Shown in pieces: positions 1 to 7,535 of a stretch of DNA of 64,000 nt (position 1 is the stretch's first letter; each line of letters opens with the position of its first letter). The translations under genes were made by a program, and so were the position numbers. The stretch is from CAYWVR01 sp964461715 (lineage in GTDB: Bacteria; Planctomycetota; Phycisphaerae; FEN-1346). The notes under the pieces were generated by a model that saw nothing but the letters and a program-made list of their open reading frames with translations, was not told the origin of the DNA and made no database searches. Location: the NCBI GenBank assembly GCA_964461715.1, contig CAYWVR010000013.1:25561-89560 (forward strand), given 5' to 3'.

Positions 1-1
1 C

Positions 2-418
2 CTTCTGGTGCGGACGGCCTGGCTCTACGGGGCCGGCGGGCGAAACTTCGTCGACGCCGTCCTCGACCGGGCCCGCGCGGGCGCCCCGCTGCGCGTGGTC
101 ACCGACCAGGTCGGGTGCCCCACGTGGAGCGAGGACCTGGCCGGGGCCATCGTCGAACTCGTGGCCGCCGACGCCCGCGGGACGGTCCACGCGTGCGGCG
201 AGGGGGCGTGCTCGCGGTGGAACCTGGCGCGCGAGGCCGTCGCCGCGGCGAGCCTGGACGTCGAAATCGAGCCGCTCCGGACGGCGGACCTGCCGAACCC
301 CGGCGCCCCGCGCCCGTCGCGCGCGGCCCTGGACACGACGAAGCTCGAACGGACCCTCGGCCATCGCCTGCCCCCCTGGCCCGAAAGCGTCCGCGCCTAC
401 GTCGCCTCGCGCCGCTGA
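2..418 (+). CDS. rmlD: dTDP-4-dehydrorhamnose reductase, C-terminal part (RmlD family)
   Basis: The gene runs in from the left edge, so only about the last 138 codons are seen. The frame starts with RTAWLYG, followed by NFVDAVLDRA, VVTDQVGCPTWSEDLA and the closing pattern PRPSRAALDTTKLERTLG ... LPPWPESVRAYVA. These match the C-terminal half of RmlD, the NADPH-dependent reductase that makes dTDP-L-rhamnose for surface polysaccharide. The Rossmann nucleotide-binding half and the catalytic YxxxK lie outside the window, so a related sugar reductase is possible. It ends in a TGA. Following gene pabB is unrelated in function. Confidence 0.82.
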   Translation, partial: LLVRTAWLYGAGGRNFVDAVLDRARAGAPLRVVTDQVGCPTWSEDLAGAIVELVAADARGTVHACGEGACSRWNLAREAVAAASLDVEIEPLRTADLPNPGAPRPSRAALDTTKLERTLGHRLPPWPESVRAYVASRR

Positions 419-502
419 TCGGGCCGCTCTGAGCACTCGCGCGAAGAAAATCAGCCCGGATGATTTTCGATGAAGTGCCGTAGACGGGACCGCAGAAGCG
501 GG

Positions 503-531
503 CGGAGAATCATATCCGGGATGATTCTCCG
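503..531. repeat. perfect inverted repeat upstream of pabB
   Basis: Two perfect 11-bp arms (503-513 and 521-531) flank a 7-base spacer, and the right arm ends 12 bases before the pabB start. A related sequence (GGATGATTTTCGATG, near 459-473) lies 60 bases upstream, so the motif may be duplicated. There is no T-run, so it could be an operator, a translation-blocking hairpin or a terminator of the preceding unit. The sequence does not decide between these. Confidence 0.6.
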
Positions 532-543
532 TGGGGAGAGGCG

Positions 544-1920
544 ATGGCGAGCGTGGTGGAGGTGCCGTGGCCGGGGGACGCGGAGGCGGTCTTCGCGCAC
601 CTGGCGCGGCGGCGAGGGTCTGTGTGGCTGGACAGCGCGGGCGGACCGCAGGGGCGGGCGCGCTGGAGCGTCATGACGGCCGAGCCGGCGGAGGTGCTTG
701 AGCTCGGGCCGGAGGACGCCCACCCCCTGCGGCACATTCGCGCGGCCCTGGGGCGATGTCCGCCTCCGCCCGACGGCCCCCTCCCCTACGGTCCCGGCCT
801 CTACGGATACCTCGCCTACGACCTCGCCCCACACCTCGAGCCGACCGCGACGCTCGCCGCGCGGCGGGACGTCGACCTGCCGGACGTCTGGCTCGGCCGC
901 TACGACGCCGCCCTCGTCCTCGATCACCCCACCCGCCGCGCTTTCCTCTCGGGAGCGCCCGGGGTCTCGCACGACGCTCTCCGCAACGCCCTCACGGACG
1001 CCATGTGCGGCGAGCCCGCGCCGGAGGAAGAGCGCGTCGTATCCCTCGCGGGCCCCCTGCGGACGAACCTCTCGGACGCCGCCTTCCGGGACGCCGTCCG
1101 TCGCGCCCTCGATTACATCGCCGCCGGCGACATCTTCCAGGTGAACCTGAGCCGCCGGTACGGGGCCCCGCTTGCCGTGCCGCCCCCGGCCCTGTACCGC
1201 CGCCTTCGCCGCGCGAACCCGGCCCCCTACGCCGCCTACCTCGGCTTCGGCGGCGGGCGGGCCATCCTGTCGAGCAGCCCGGAGCTGTTCCTCGACCTCG
1301 GCCTGGGCGGGCGGGTCGTGACGCGGCCCATCAAAGGGACGCGGCCCCGCGTCCGCGGCGACGAGGCGGCCGACACGCGGACCCGCGAGGACTTGCTCGC
1401 CTCCGCCAAGGACCGGGCCGAGCTGGTGATGATCGTCGACCTCGAGCGCAACGACCTCGGTCGCCTCTGCTCCTACGGCACGGTCCGCGTCACGGACCCG
1501 CGGGCCGTCGAGCCCTACGCCGCCGTCTGGCACACCGTCGCGACGGTCGAAGGCCGCCTGCATGCCGGCCGCGACATCGTGGACCTGGTGCGGGCGACGT
1601 TCCCGGGCGGGTCCGTGACGGGGGCCCCGAAGATTCGAGCCATGCAGATCATCGCGGAGCTCGAGCCCACGCGCCGCTGCGTCTACACCGGGGCGATCGG
1701 GTACCTCGCGCCGCCCTCGCCCTCCTGGCCCGCGGGACGGGCCGCCCTGAACATCGCCATCCGAACGCTGCTCGTCGCGGCGGGGAAGGTGTACGTTCAG
1801 GTGGGCGGGGGTATCGTCGCCGACTCCGAGCCCGACGCCGAGCTGGCCGAGACCGAGGACAAGGCGCGGGCCATGCTCCAAGCCTTGACAACAGCATCCG
1901 AGGTGACCGATGACCGATGA
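544..1920 (+). CDS. pabB: aminodeoxychorismate synthase component I
   Basis: This 458-residue chorismate-using enzyme makes 4-amino-4-deoxychorismate from chorismate with ammonia supplied by a PabA/TrpG amidotransferase. That partner is not in this window. Motifs in order are DIFQVNLSRRY (about 195), SSSPELFL (about 240), RPIKGTRPR (about 261), DLERNDLGR and FPGGSVTGAPKIRAMQII (about 355). The lysine in PIKGT is the PabB-type residue, whereas anthranilate synthase TrpE usually has alanine there (PLAGT). Length fits PabB (about 450). The gene overlaps pabC by 11 bases, which supports joint folate synthesis. The ATG at 544 follows GGGGAGAG. Confidence 0.88.
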   Translation: MASVVEVPWPGDAEAVFAHLARRRGSVWLDSAGGPQGRARWSVMTAEPAEVLELGPEDAHPLRHIRAALGRCPPPPDGPLPYGPGLYGYLAYDLAPHLEPTATLAARRDVDLPDVWLGRYDAALVLDHPTRRAFLSGAPGVSHDALRNALTDAMCGEPAPEEERVVSLAGPLRTNLSDAAFRDAVRRALDYIAAGDIFQVNLSRRYGAPLAVPPPALYRRLRRANPAPYAAYLGFGGGRAILSSSPELFLDLGLGGRVVTRPIKGTRPRVRGDEAADTRTREDLLASAKDRAELVMIVDLERNDLGRLCSYGTVRVTDPRAVEPYAAVWHTVATVEGRLHAGRDIVDLVRATFPGGSVTGAPKIRAMQIIAELEPTRRCVYTGAIGYLAPPSPSWPAGRAALNIAIRTLLVAAGKVYVQVGGGIVADSEPDAELAETEDKARAMLQALTTASEVTDDR

Positions 1921-2767
1921 GCAGTGCTACCTGGCCGGCGAGATCGTGCCCCTCAGGGACGCCCGCATCCCGGCCAACGACGCCGGGCTGCTGCTGGGCG
2001 TGGGCCTCTTCGAGACGCTCCGGACGTACGGGGGGCGACCGTTTCTGTTGGAGCGGCACCTCGCGCGGATGCGGGAGAGCGGGGAGCTCTTTCGCGTCTA
2101 CCTGAAGGAATCCGACCAAGAGATCGCCGAGGCGATCGCCGCCCTCGTCGAGGCCAACAACGTGCCCGACGCCCGGGTCCGCCTGACCGCGACGCGCGGA
2201 CCGATGACCGAGCCCCTCTCGGACGAGGAGGCCCCGCCCGCGACGCTCCTCGTGATGGCCGGTCCCATGACGCCCTACCCCGAGGCCCTCTACGCCGCCG
2301 GAGCCACCGTCGTCGTCAGCGACCTCCACACCAACGAGACCGATCCCGTCACGTTCCACAAGACGACCGGGTACCTGGCGAACCTCCTCGCGCTTCGCGA
2401 CGCCCGGCGGGCGCGGGCCGTCGAGGCCCTGCGGTTCAACACGAAGAATCGCCTGGGGGAGGGGGCCGTTTCGAACGTGTTCCTCGTCTCCGAGGGCCGG
2501 CTCCTGACGCCGCCCGTCGAGGACGGGCTCCTGGCCGGGATCACGCGCGGCCTGGTGCTGGAGCTCGCGTCGGAAGAAAAGATCGACGCCGAGCAGACCT
2601 CGCTCACCGTCTACGACCTGACGGGAGCGGACGAGGTGTTCCTTACGAACTCGATCATGGAGATCCTTCCCGTCACCCGCGTCGAGGCCCGCACGATCGG
2701 AAACGGCGAGCCCGGCCCCGTTACGCAGCGGCTGATGGCGGCGTATCGGGGGAAGGCGAGTACCTGA
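1910..2767 (+). CDS. pabC: aminodeoxychorismate lyase (class IV aminotransferase fold)
   Basis: The 285-residue protein is a fold-type IV PLP enzyme. Seen features are the N-terminal FETLRTYGGRPFLLERHLARM, the PLP lysine in FHKTTGYLANLLAL (about 150), the EGAVSNVFLV loop and the C-terminal ITRGLVLELA. D-amino acid and branched-chain aminotransferases share this fold. The 11-base overlap with pabB makes 4-amino-4-deoxychorismate lyase, which releases pyruvate and gives p-aminobenzoate, the best call. The start ATG lies inside the end of pabB, so translational coupling is likely. Confidence 0.85.
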   Translation: MTDEQCYLAGEIVPLRDARIPANDAGLLLGVGLFETLRTYGGRPFLLERHLARMRESGELFRVYLKESDQEIAEAIAALVEANNVPDARVRLTATRGPMTEPLSDEEAPPATLLVMAGPMTPYPEALYAAGATVVVSDLHTNETDPVTFHKTTGYLANLLALRDARRARAVEALRFNTKNRLGEGAVSNVFLVSEGRLLTPPVEDGLLAGITRGLVLELASEEKIDAEQTSLTVYDLTGADEVFLTNSIMEILPVTRVEARTIGNGEPGPVTQRLMAAYRGKAST

Positions 2768-2891
2768 GTACCTTCGTGCCCGAGTACCCGGTTGCCGCGA
2801 CCTTCGCGGGCCGCGGCTCGCCGGGGGCCGCGAAGGGCTTGCCCGGAGCGGGCGGTGCGGCATAGTCGATGCAGGACGAAGGCAGGGACGC

Positions 2892-3074
2892 GTGACCGGG
2901 CTCGTGTTCCAGGTCGACGAGGATCCCGACGGCGGCGACACCGCACGCGCCGTCGGCGCGTCCATCTTCACCGAAGCCGATACGCTGGAATACCTCCGCG
3001 ACGCCATCCGTGACGCCGTCGCCCGCCATGAAGGACTGGGGCGGGATGAACCGGTCAAGCGCCTCTTCGGCTGA
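2892..3074 (+). CDS. small HicB-like protein of unknown role
   Basis: This 60-residue protein has a GTG start. It contains the pattern VFQVDEDPDGGDTARAVG followed by SIFTEADTLEYLRDAIRDAV, which is a short HicB-type (partial RNase H-like) beta-strand/helix unit. Stand-alone members of this family are common and are often mis-annotated as a 2-oxoisovalerate dehydrogenase subunit. No HicA-like toxin lies beside it, so it may be an orphan antitoxin-like protein. It ends 2 bases before the convergent stop of the next gene. Confidence 0.6.
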   Translation: MTGLVFQVDEDPDGGDTARAVGASIFTEADTLEYLRDAIRDAVARHEGLGRDEPVKRLFG

Positions 3075-3076
3075 TC

Positions 3077-5179
3077 TCACCCACCCGCCGCCCCGTACCG
3101 CACCCGGTAGATGACGTGCGCCTGGGGCGGAGCGCCGACGGAGCTCGGACCGAGGGGCGCGTGGCCGCCGAAGGCCTGGTCGACCTCCAGGATTCCGGCT
3201 TCGACCCAGGCGGCAAAGAGGGCCTCGTCGATCGCCTCGGGCCAGGGGATCGTCGGCGTGTCGCGGAAGCGGGCGATCTCCAGCCAGTTGACGTAGATCG
3301 TCGCAATGCCGCGCGCCGCCAGCACACGCCGCACCCCCTCGGCCGCGCGCTCCGTGTGCCACGCCTCCACCGCCGGGGCGAGCCACGGCGTATCCCACAC
3401 GGTGTTGTAGCGGACCGGCCGGGCGTACATGAGGGTGGCCGACTCGCCCACGAGGCCCACAGCGAGGCCCGGCAGGCGGTCGCGCCCCTCCAGGTCGCCG
3501 CCCCGGTCCAGGTACCGCTCCGCCGGCGCCGAGTAGCTCGTGCGAAGGGGAGGCGGGACGACCTCGCGCGGCACCTCCGTGACGATGGCCTGGCGCTCCA
3601 CCTGCTGGGCCGTCTCGACCATGAACAGGAGCCCCACCCCCGCCGCCGCCCCGCAAAGCGCCACCAGCAGGCCCCGCGAGTCTCGGTAATCGGCGCTCAG
3701 CGTCCCGCCCGCCGCCAGCACCACCGCCGGGGCCCAGAACGGGACCAGGTACCGCGGCTCGTGTCGCATCAGGAAGAACCACACCCCGAAGATGATCGCC
3801 GCAAACGGGGCCAGCGTGACGGCCGTCCGTCGCGTCGGCCGCCTCATCAGCGCCAGGGCCGCCAACGCCAGCACCGCCGCCGTCGGCACCGCCCGCAGGA
3901 CCGACTCGGGCCGGAGGACGTCCCAGAAGGCCGCGAGGCCGATCCCCTCGGGTCCGTGATGCGCCGAGAACGCCTCGGCCTGCGCCGCGGTCCAGTGCGG
4001 CCCGGGACCGAAGACCCGGGCGAGCAACGGGTGCCACGGGTTGCCCGTCCAGAGGACGTTTCGCACGAGGTACGGCCCCACCGTGACGAAGGTGAGGACC
4101 ACGTAGAGCGCGAGGGCCTTGGCGGCCAGCCGCCGGGGCGGGCGCAGCACGAGGTCGGCCGTCATGATGACGAGCATCGGCACCAGGAGGAACGGCCAGA
4201 CGGAGTACTTGGCGCCCAGAGCGAAGCCGGTCATGACGCCGGCGAGGGCCGCCGGGGCGAGCCGACGCTTGTCGAGATAGATCGCCAGGGCCACCTGCGC
4301 CAGGACCGTGAACATGACCTGCGTGCCCTCGGCCACGGGCCGATGGGCGACGTTCATGATCCAGGGGAGCGTGACGAAAAGCGCCGCCGCCGGCGCCGCC
4401 GCCAGCGCCCCGAAGGCCCGTCCCGCCCGGGCCGCCACGGCCAGGGCTGCGACGAGGATGATGCACACGTTCAGCATCTTCGGAAGCAGGGCCCCGTGCT
4501 CGATCGCCGCAGGCGGCGTCGCGGGGGACCACCGCAGGCTCCATGCCGCTTGGTACAGCATCTCCGCCATCTGCGGGAAATAGTTGTAGACGTTCTGGGG
4601 CGTCTCGTGGATGCGGCCGCGGGCGAGGTACTGCTTGGGGAGGGCGAGGTGATAGGTCATGACGTCGTGGTCGATGGGTGGGGCCCACGCCACCCAGAGC
4701 ATCACGCCGCCTGCCGCCAGCGCCAACCCCGCCAGCACCCACCCGAGCGCCCCGACGCCGCTCCGGGCTTCGCGCCACCACGCCCGAAGGCCCGCCCCCA
4801 TCCGCGAAAGCGCCGGCGCCCCGACGATCATCATCGCCACCGGCGCCGCCCGCATGTCCATCCAGCCCGCCAGGCCCAGCCCGAACGTCGCCAGGCCCAG
4901 CACCCCCAGCCCGATCCCCGCCCCCGCCAGGACCTGTTCCGCCGGACCGATCCATCCGGAGCCTGAATACTCGAGCACCGCGAACCCGAAGACCGCGCAC
5001 GCCGCCACCAGCATCAGCGGGGCCGCCAGGTCCTGGCCCAGCCGGAGCGTCGGGTCGGGGTACTGGGGCAGGAGGCACGTGAGGCCGTAGAGGACCACCC
5101 AGACGATGACCGCCAGCGCCGCCCCCCGCGAGAGGCGGAACCGCCTCGGCGTCGCCGCGCTTGGAAGCTCAGGTGGCAT
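3077..5179 (-). CDS. polytopic membrane glycosyltransferase (ArnT/PMT, GT39/83-like)
   Basis: The 700-residue protein has about ten or more hydrophobic segments from residue 20 on. The first large loop carries the acidic motif PPIDHDVMTYHLALPKQYL (about 168), typical of lipid-phosphate-sugar-dependent GT-C transferases, where acidic loop residues bind metal and sugar donor. It ends with a soluble region of about 150 residues. By family it moves a sugar from a polyprenyl-phosphate carrier to a lipid or protein acceptor on the outer face of the inner membrane. The acceptor cannot be told. It starts 8 bases after the siroheme gene stop, so the two are probably co-transcribed. Confidence 0.72.
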   Translation of the reverse strand: MPPELPSAATPRRFRLSRGAALAVIVWVVLYGLTCLLPQYPDPTLRLGQDLAAPLMLVAACAVFGFAVLEYSGSGWIGPAEQVLAGAGIGLGVLGLATFGLGLAGWMDMRAAPVAMMIVGAPALSRMGAGLRAWWREARSGVGALGWVLAGLALAAGGVMLWVAWAPPIDHDVMTYHLALPKQYLARGRIHETPQNVYNYFPQMAEMLYQAAWSLRWSPATPPAAIEHGALLPKMLNVCIILVAALAVAARAGRAFGALAAAPAAALFVTLPWIMNVAHRPVAEGTQVMFTVLAQVALAIYLDKRRLAPAALAGVMTGFALGAKYSVWPFLLVPMLVIMTADLVLRPPRRLAAKALALYVVLTFVTVGPYLVRNVLWTGNPWHPLLARVFGPGPHWTAAQAEAFSAHHGPEGIGLAAFWDVLRPESVLRAVPTAAVLALAALALMRRPTRRTAVTLAPFAAIIFGVWFFLMRHEPRYLVPFWAPAVVLAAGGTLSADYRDSRGLLVALCGAAAGVGLLFMVETAQQVERQAIVTEVPREVVPPPLRTSYSAPAERYLDRGGDLEGRDRLPGLAVGLVGESATLMYARPVRYNTVWDTPWLAPAVEAWHTERAAEGVRRVLAARGIATIYVNWLEIARFRDTPTIPWPEAIDEALFAAWVEAGILEVDQAFGGHAPLGPSSVGAPPQAHVIYRVRYGAAGG

Positions 5180-5187
5180 GCGGTGCG

Positions 5188-5835
5188 TTACGCCTCATCC
5201 CCGGGCTCGGATACGATCATCTCGATCTTGCTCGCCAGCGCCTCGGACCCCTCGCGGGCGGCGGCGACGACGTCGTCCTCGGTGAGACGCTCAAAGAGCC
5301 GGCGGCGACGCTCGGGGGAGAGGCCGGAGGCCTTCACGCGCTCGCGCACCTCGCGCGCGGCCGCGAGGTATGGTTCGTACTCCGGCCCGAACTCTTGCTC
5401 AAGTCGCTCGCGAATCCGGCGCGACAGGCTCGGCGCGGCCCCGCCCGTCGTCACGGCCACCACCAGGTCGCCCCGCCGCACCACCGCCGGCACGATGAAA
5501 TCCGAGAGGTCGGGGACGTCGACGACGTTGACCCAGACGCCGGCGGCCCGGGCGTCGGTCGCGACGCGGGCGTTAACGGACGCATCGCCGGTGGCGGCGA
5601 CGGCGACACGGGCCCCGTCGAGATGGGGCGCGGCGTAGGGTTCGGCGTGACAGGTGAAGCGGGGGTCGGCGGCGATCTCCGGGGCAATCTCCAGGGCGAC
5701 GACGTGGACCTCGGCCCCGGCATCGGCCAGGGCCCGGGCCTTCCGCCGCGCCACCCGTCCCCCGCCGACGACGAGGGCCTTCCGTCCCGCCAGGAGCAGG
5801 ACGACCGGGTACGCGAACCGGGGCGCTGGAGCCAT
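5188..5835 (-). CDS. precorrin-2 dehydrogenase / sirohydrochlorin ferrochelatase (siroheme synthase N-terminal domain)
   Basis: The 215-residue protein corresponds to the CysG N-terminal module or yeast Met8p and lacks the methyltransferase half. KALVVGGGRVARRKA (about 19-33) is the NAD-binding turn. VAVAATGDASVNARVA carries the conserved aspartate. VTTGGAAPSLSRRIRERLE is the typical dimerisation and active-site helix. The known reaction is NAD-dependent oxidation of precorrin-2, then iron insertion to give siroheme. I chose the ATG at 5835 because a TTGTGG-17 bp-TATACT promoter ends only 6 bases upstream, so the mRNA is probably leaderless. A longer frame to 5874 would start inside the promoter. 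Confidence 0.86.
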   Translation of the reverse strand: MAPAPRFAYPVVLLLAGRKALVVGGGRVARRKARALADAGAEVHVVALEIAPEIAADPRFTCHAEPYAAPHLDGARVAVAATGDASVNARVATDARAAGVWVNVVDVPDLSDFIVPAVVRRGDLVVAVTTGGAAPSLSRRIRERLEQEFGPEYEPYLAAAREVRERVKASGLSPERRRRLFERLTEDDVVAAAREGSEALASKIEMIVSEPGDEA

Positions 5836-5841
5836 GGTCCG

Positions 5842-5870
5842 AGTATAGCCTGCTTGCGCGAAGGCCACAA
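5842..5870 (-). promoter_or_regulatory. promoter of the siroheme gene, leaderless type
   Basis: On the minus strand, TTGTGG (5870-5865) is followed after 17 bases by TATACT (5847-5842). The -10 box ends 6 bases before the ATG at 5835, placing the transcript start at or next to the start codon. Confidence 0.6.
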
Positions 5871-5913
5871 CCACAACCGCTCGTCGCCCGCTCGCGGCCG
5901 GGAGGGACTTGGG

Positions 5914-7251
5914 TCAGGTCGCCTCGACGTAGGGCAGGACGTAGGGCCCGTGCGGCATGACGAGGACGCGGGCACCGGGGCCGTGCTTCTCAAGCGCTTG
6001 GGTAAGTCCGTCCTCGAGGGTGGCAACGGGCGTTACGAACAGGTCCGCCTGGACCGCGCGGGGCAGGTGATCGCTATAGAAGAGGATTTCGCCGTGGCGC
6101 GCGGCCTTGGCGAGGTTCTCGAGGGCCCATTGGTCCTTGACGACTTCGGCCCCCGGAGCCATCGCCGCCTCCATGAACTCTGCGAGCGTCCGATACTTCG
6201 CACAGAGCGCGGTGAACTCCGGCCCCCCGACGCCCTCCTCACACGCCGCCGCGAAGAGGAACGTGCCGCCCGGCTTCAGCACGCGCAGGCCCGTCAACAG
6301 GCCCTTCTGGCACTGGTAGTAGGTCGCGTCGAGGGGCCAGCCGCCGTTGGTGGTGACGAGGAGATCGCACGGCGCGGCGACGGGCCGCTCGACGTGCTTC
6401 CGCAGGAAGGCGACGGCCGCGGCGTGGCTCTCGCGCATGGGCCCGGCGAAGACGCCCGTCAGGTTCACCTCGCGGTCGACGGTCACGTTGACCATCAGGT
6501 CGGGCGGGGCGAAGTCCGCCACCGCCAGGGCCTCCTCGTGCTCGGGGTTCCCGTCCAGGCGCCCCGGCAGCACCGTCGGGTGCTCCAGCAGGGCCGGGCT
6601 GTGCCAGGCGCGAACCGTCTTGGCCCCCGCGATGCCGGGACAGACGGCCTTGCGGCCGCCGGAGAACCCGGCCATGAGGTGCGGCTCGACGACGCCGATG
6701 GCGATGCGAAGTTCCGCGTCCACCCACTCCCGCGCCAACACCACGGGTGTCCCGCGCTTCGTGCGCCCCAGGCGCTTCAAGGTCGCCCCGCGGCCGCCGA
6801 AGTGGTTCACCACTCGGCACGCGGCGGCCACCTCGGGGCCGACGAGCTCGGCGGCGGCCTCGCCCACGGTCGGGGCGTGGAGGCCCGTCGCGATGAGGAT
6901 CGTGATGCACTCGGGCGGCACGGCGGCGGCCCGAAACTCCGCGAGGATGGGGCCGAGAATCTGCCGCGTCGGGCAGGGCCGCGTGGGGTCGCTGACGATG
7001 ACGACAACCCGGAACGAACGCCAGTCCCGCCGCCAGGGCGTCTCCGCACGGGTCCCGACGCGCTCGCGGACGCGCCGCCGGGCGATCGTGGCCAGCGGCT
7101 CGCCCGCCAGGGGTTGCCGCAGCGCCCGGGCCACCGCCGCCTCCGGCCGCGCCAGCACCGTGGGCCACTCCGGCACGACGACGCCCGCGAGGTGCTCATC
7201 CGGCACCTCCAGGGCGACGCCGTCGCGTCCGTAGGCCAGCTCGATCCGCAT
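5914..7251 (-). CDS. LarA-like nickel-dependent racemase (DUF2088 family)
   Basis: The 445-residue protein matches the lactate racemase LarA family. It shows SDPTRPCPTRQIL (about 90), the histidine motif ATGLHAPT (about 125), EPHLMAGFSGGRKAVCPG (about 195) with the lysine that anchors the pyridinium nickel cofactor in LarA, and AWHSPALL with the second nickel-ligand histidine. By family it racemises or epimerises a 2-hydroxy acid. The substrate may well not be lactate, since the family is broad. The cofactor genes larB, larC and larE are not in the window. A GGGGAAGGGG ribosome site precedes the ATG, with a clear promoter upstream. Confidence 0.82.
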   Translation of the reverse strand: MRIELAYGRDGVALEVPDEHLAGVVVPEWPTVLARPEAAVARALRQPLAGEPLATIARRRVRERVGTRAETPWRRDWRSFRVVVIVSDPTRPCPTRQILGPILAEFRAAAVPPECITILIATGLHAPTVGEAAAELVGPEVAAACRVVNHFGGRGATLKRLGRTKRGTPVVLAREWVDAELRIAIGVVEPHLMAGFSGGRKAVCPGIAGAKTVRAWHSPALLEHPTVLPGRLDGNPEHEEALAVADFAPPDLMVNVTVDREVNLTGVFAGPMRESHAAAVAFLRKHVERPVAAPCDLLVTTNGGWPLDATYYQCQKGLLTGLRVLKPGGTFLFAAACEEGVGGPEFTALCAKYRTLAEFMEAAMAPGAEVVKDQWALENLAKAARHGEILFYSDHLPRAVQADLFVTPVATLEDGLTQALEKHGPGARVLVMPHGPYVLPYVEAT

Positions 7252-7280
7252 GCATCCCCTTCCCCATCCGACTGTCGAGT

Positions 7281-7310
7281 ATTATGCGACCCGGCGTGCG
7301 GTCGGGGCAA
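7281..7310 (-). promoter_or_regulatory. promoter of the larA-like gene
   Basis: On the minus strand, TTGCCC (7310-7305), an 18-base spacer and CATAAT (7286-7281) lie about 30 bases before the ATG at 7251. Confidence 0.5.
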
Positions 7311-7393
7311 GGCGCATTGGATGTGCGGCCGCGGGGCTGGACACGCGCGCGGCGCATCCTTACCATAGGCTGGCCGACTTCGGGGGACGTCTC

Positions 7394-7510
7394 ATGACTC
7401 GACCCATCACGCTCGCCGCGCTTCTCGCCCTGGCCGGACCCGCGTCGTCCGAGACCGCCGGTCCGCCGCCCGAACCCCGTGCCCCCGACGAGACCTTCTC
7501 GCCGCCCCGA
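7394..7510 (+). other. signal-peptide-like reading frame upstream of the GH2 gene, out of frame with it
   Basis: An ATG at 7394, preceded by GGGGGACGTCTC, opens a frame that reads like a Sec signal peptide (MTRPITLAALLALAGPASSE). It then becomes proline-rich and continues without similarity. The GH2 gene begins at 7536 in a frame offset by one base. Either this is a decayed leader of an exported GH2 protein, a one-base indel separates the two, or the similarity is chance in GC-rich DNA. The end given is approximate. Confidence 0.3.
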
Positions 7511-7535
7511 TTTCCCAAGCGAAGGAGAGCCCCCC

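Noticed and set aside
451..1881. Long antisense open frame over pabB
   Set aside because: It is a GC-driven shadow of pabB with low-complexity Gly/Arg/Pro composition and no recognisable domain. The same applies to most long opposite-strand frames in this window, for example over 2721-5078 and 33300-35075.
544..1920. Call as anthranilate synthase (trpE)
   Set aside because: Lysine in PIKGT and the overlapping pabC favour PabB; no trp genes are near.
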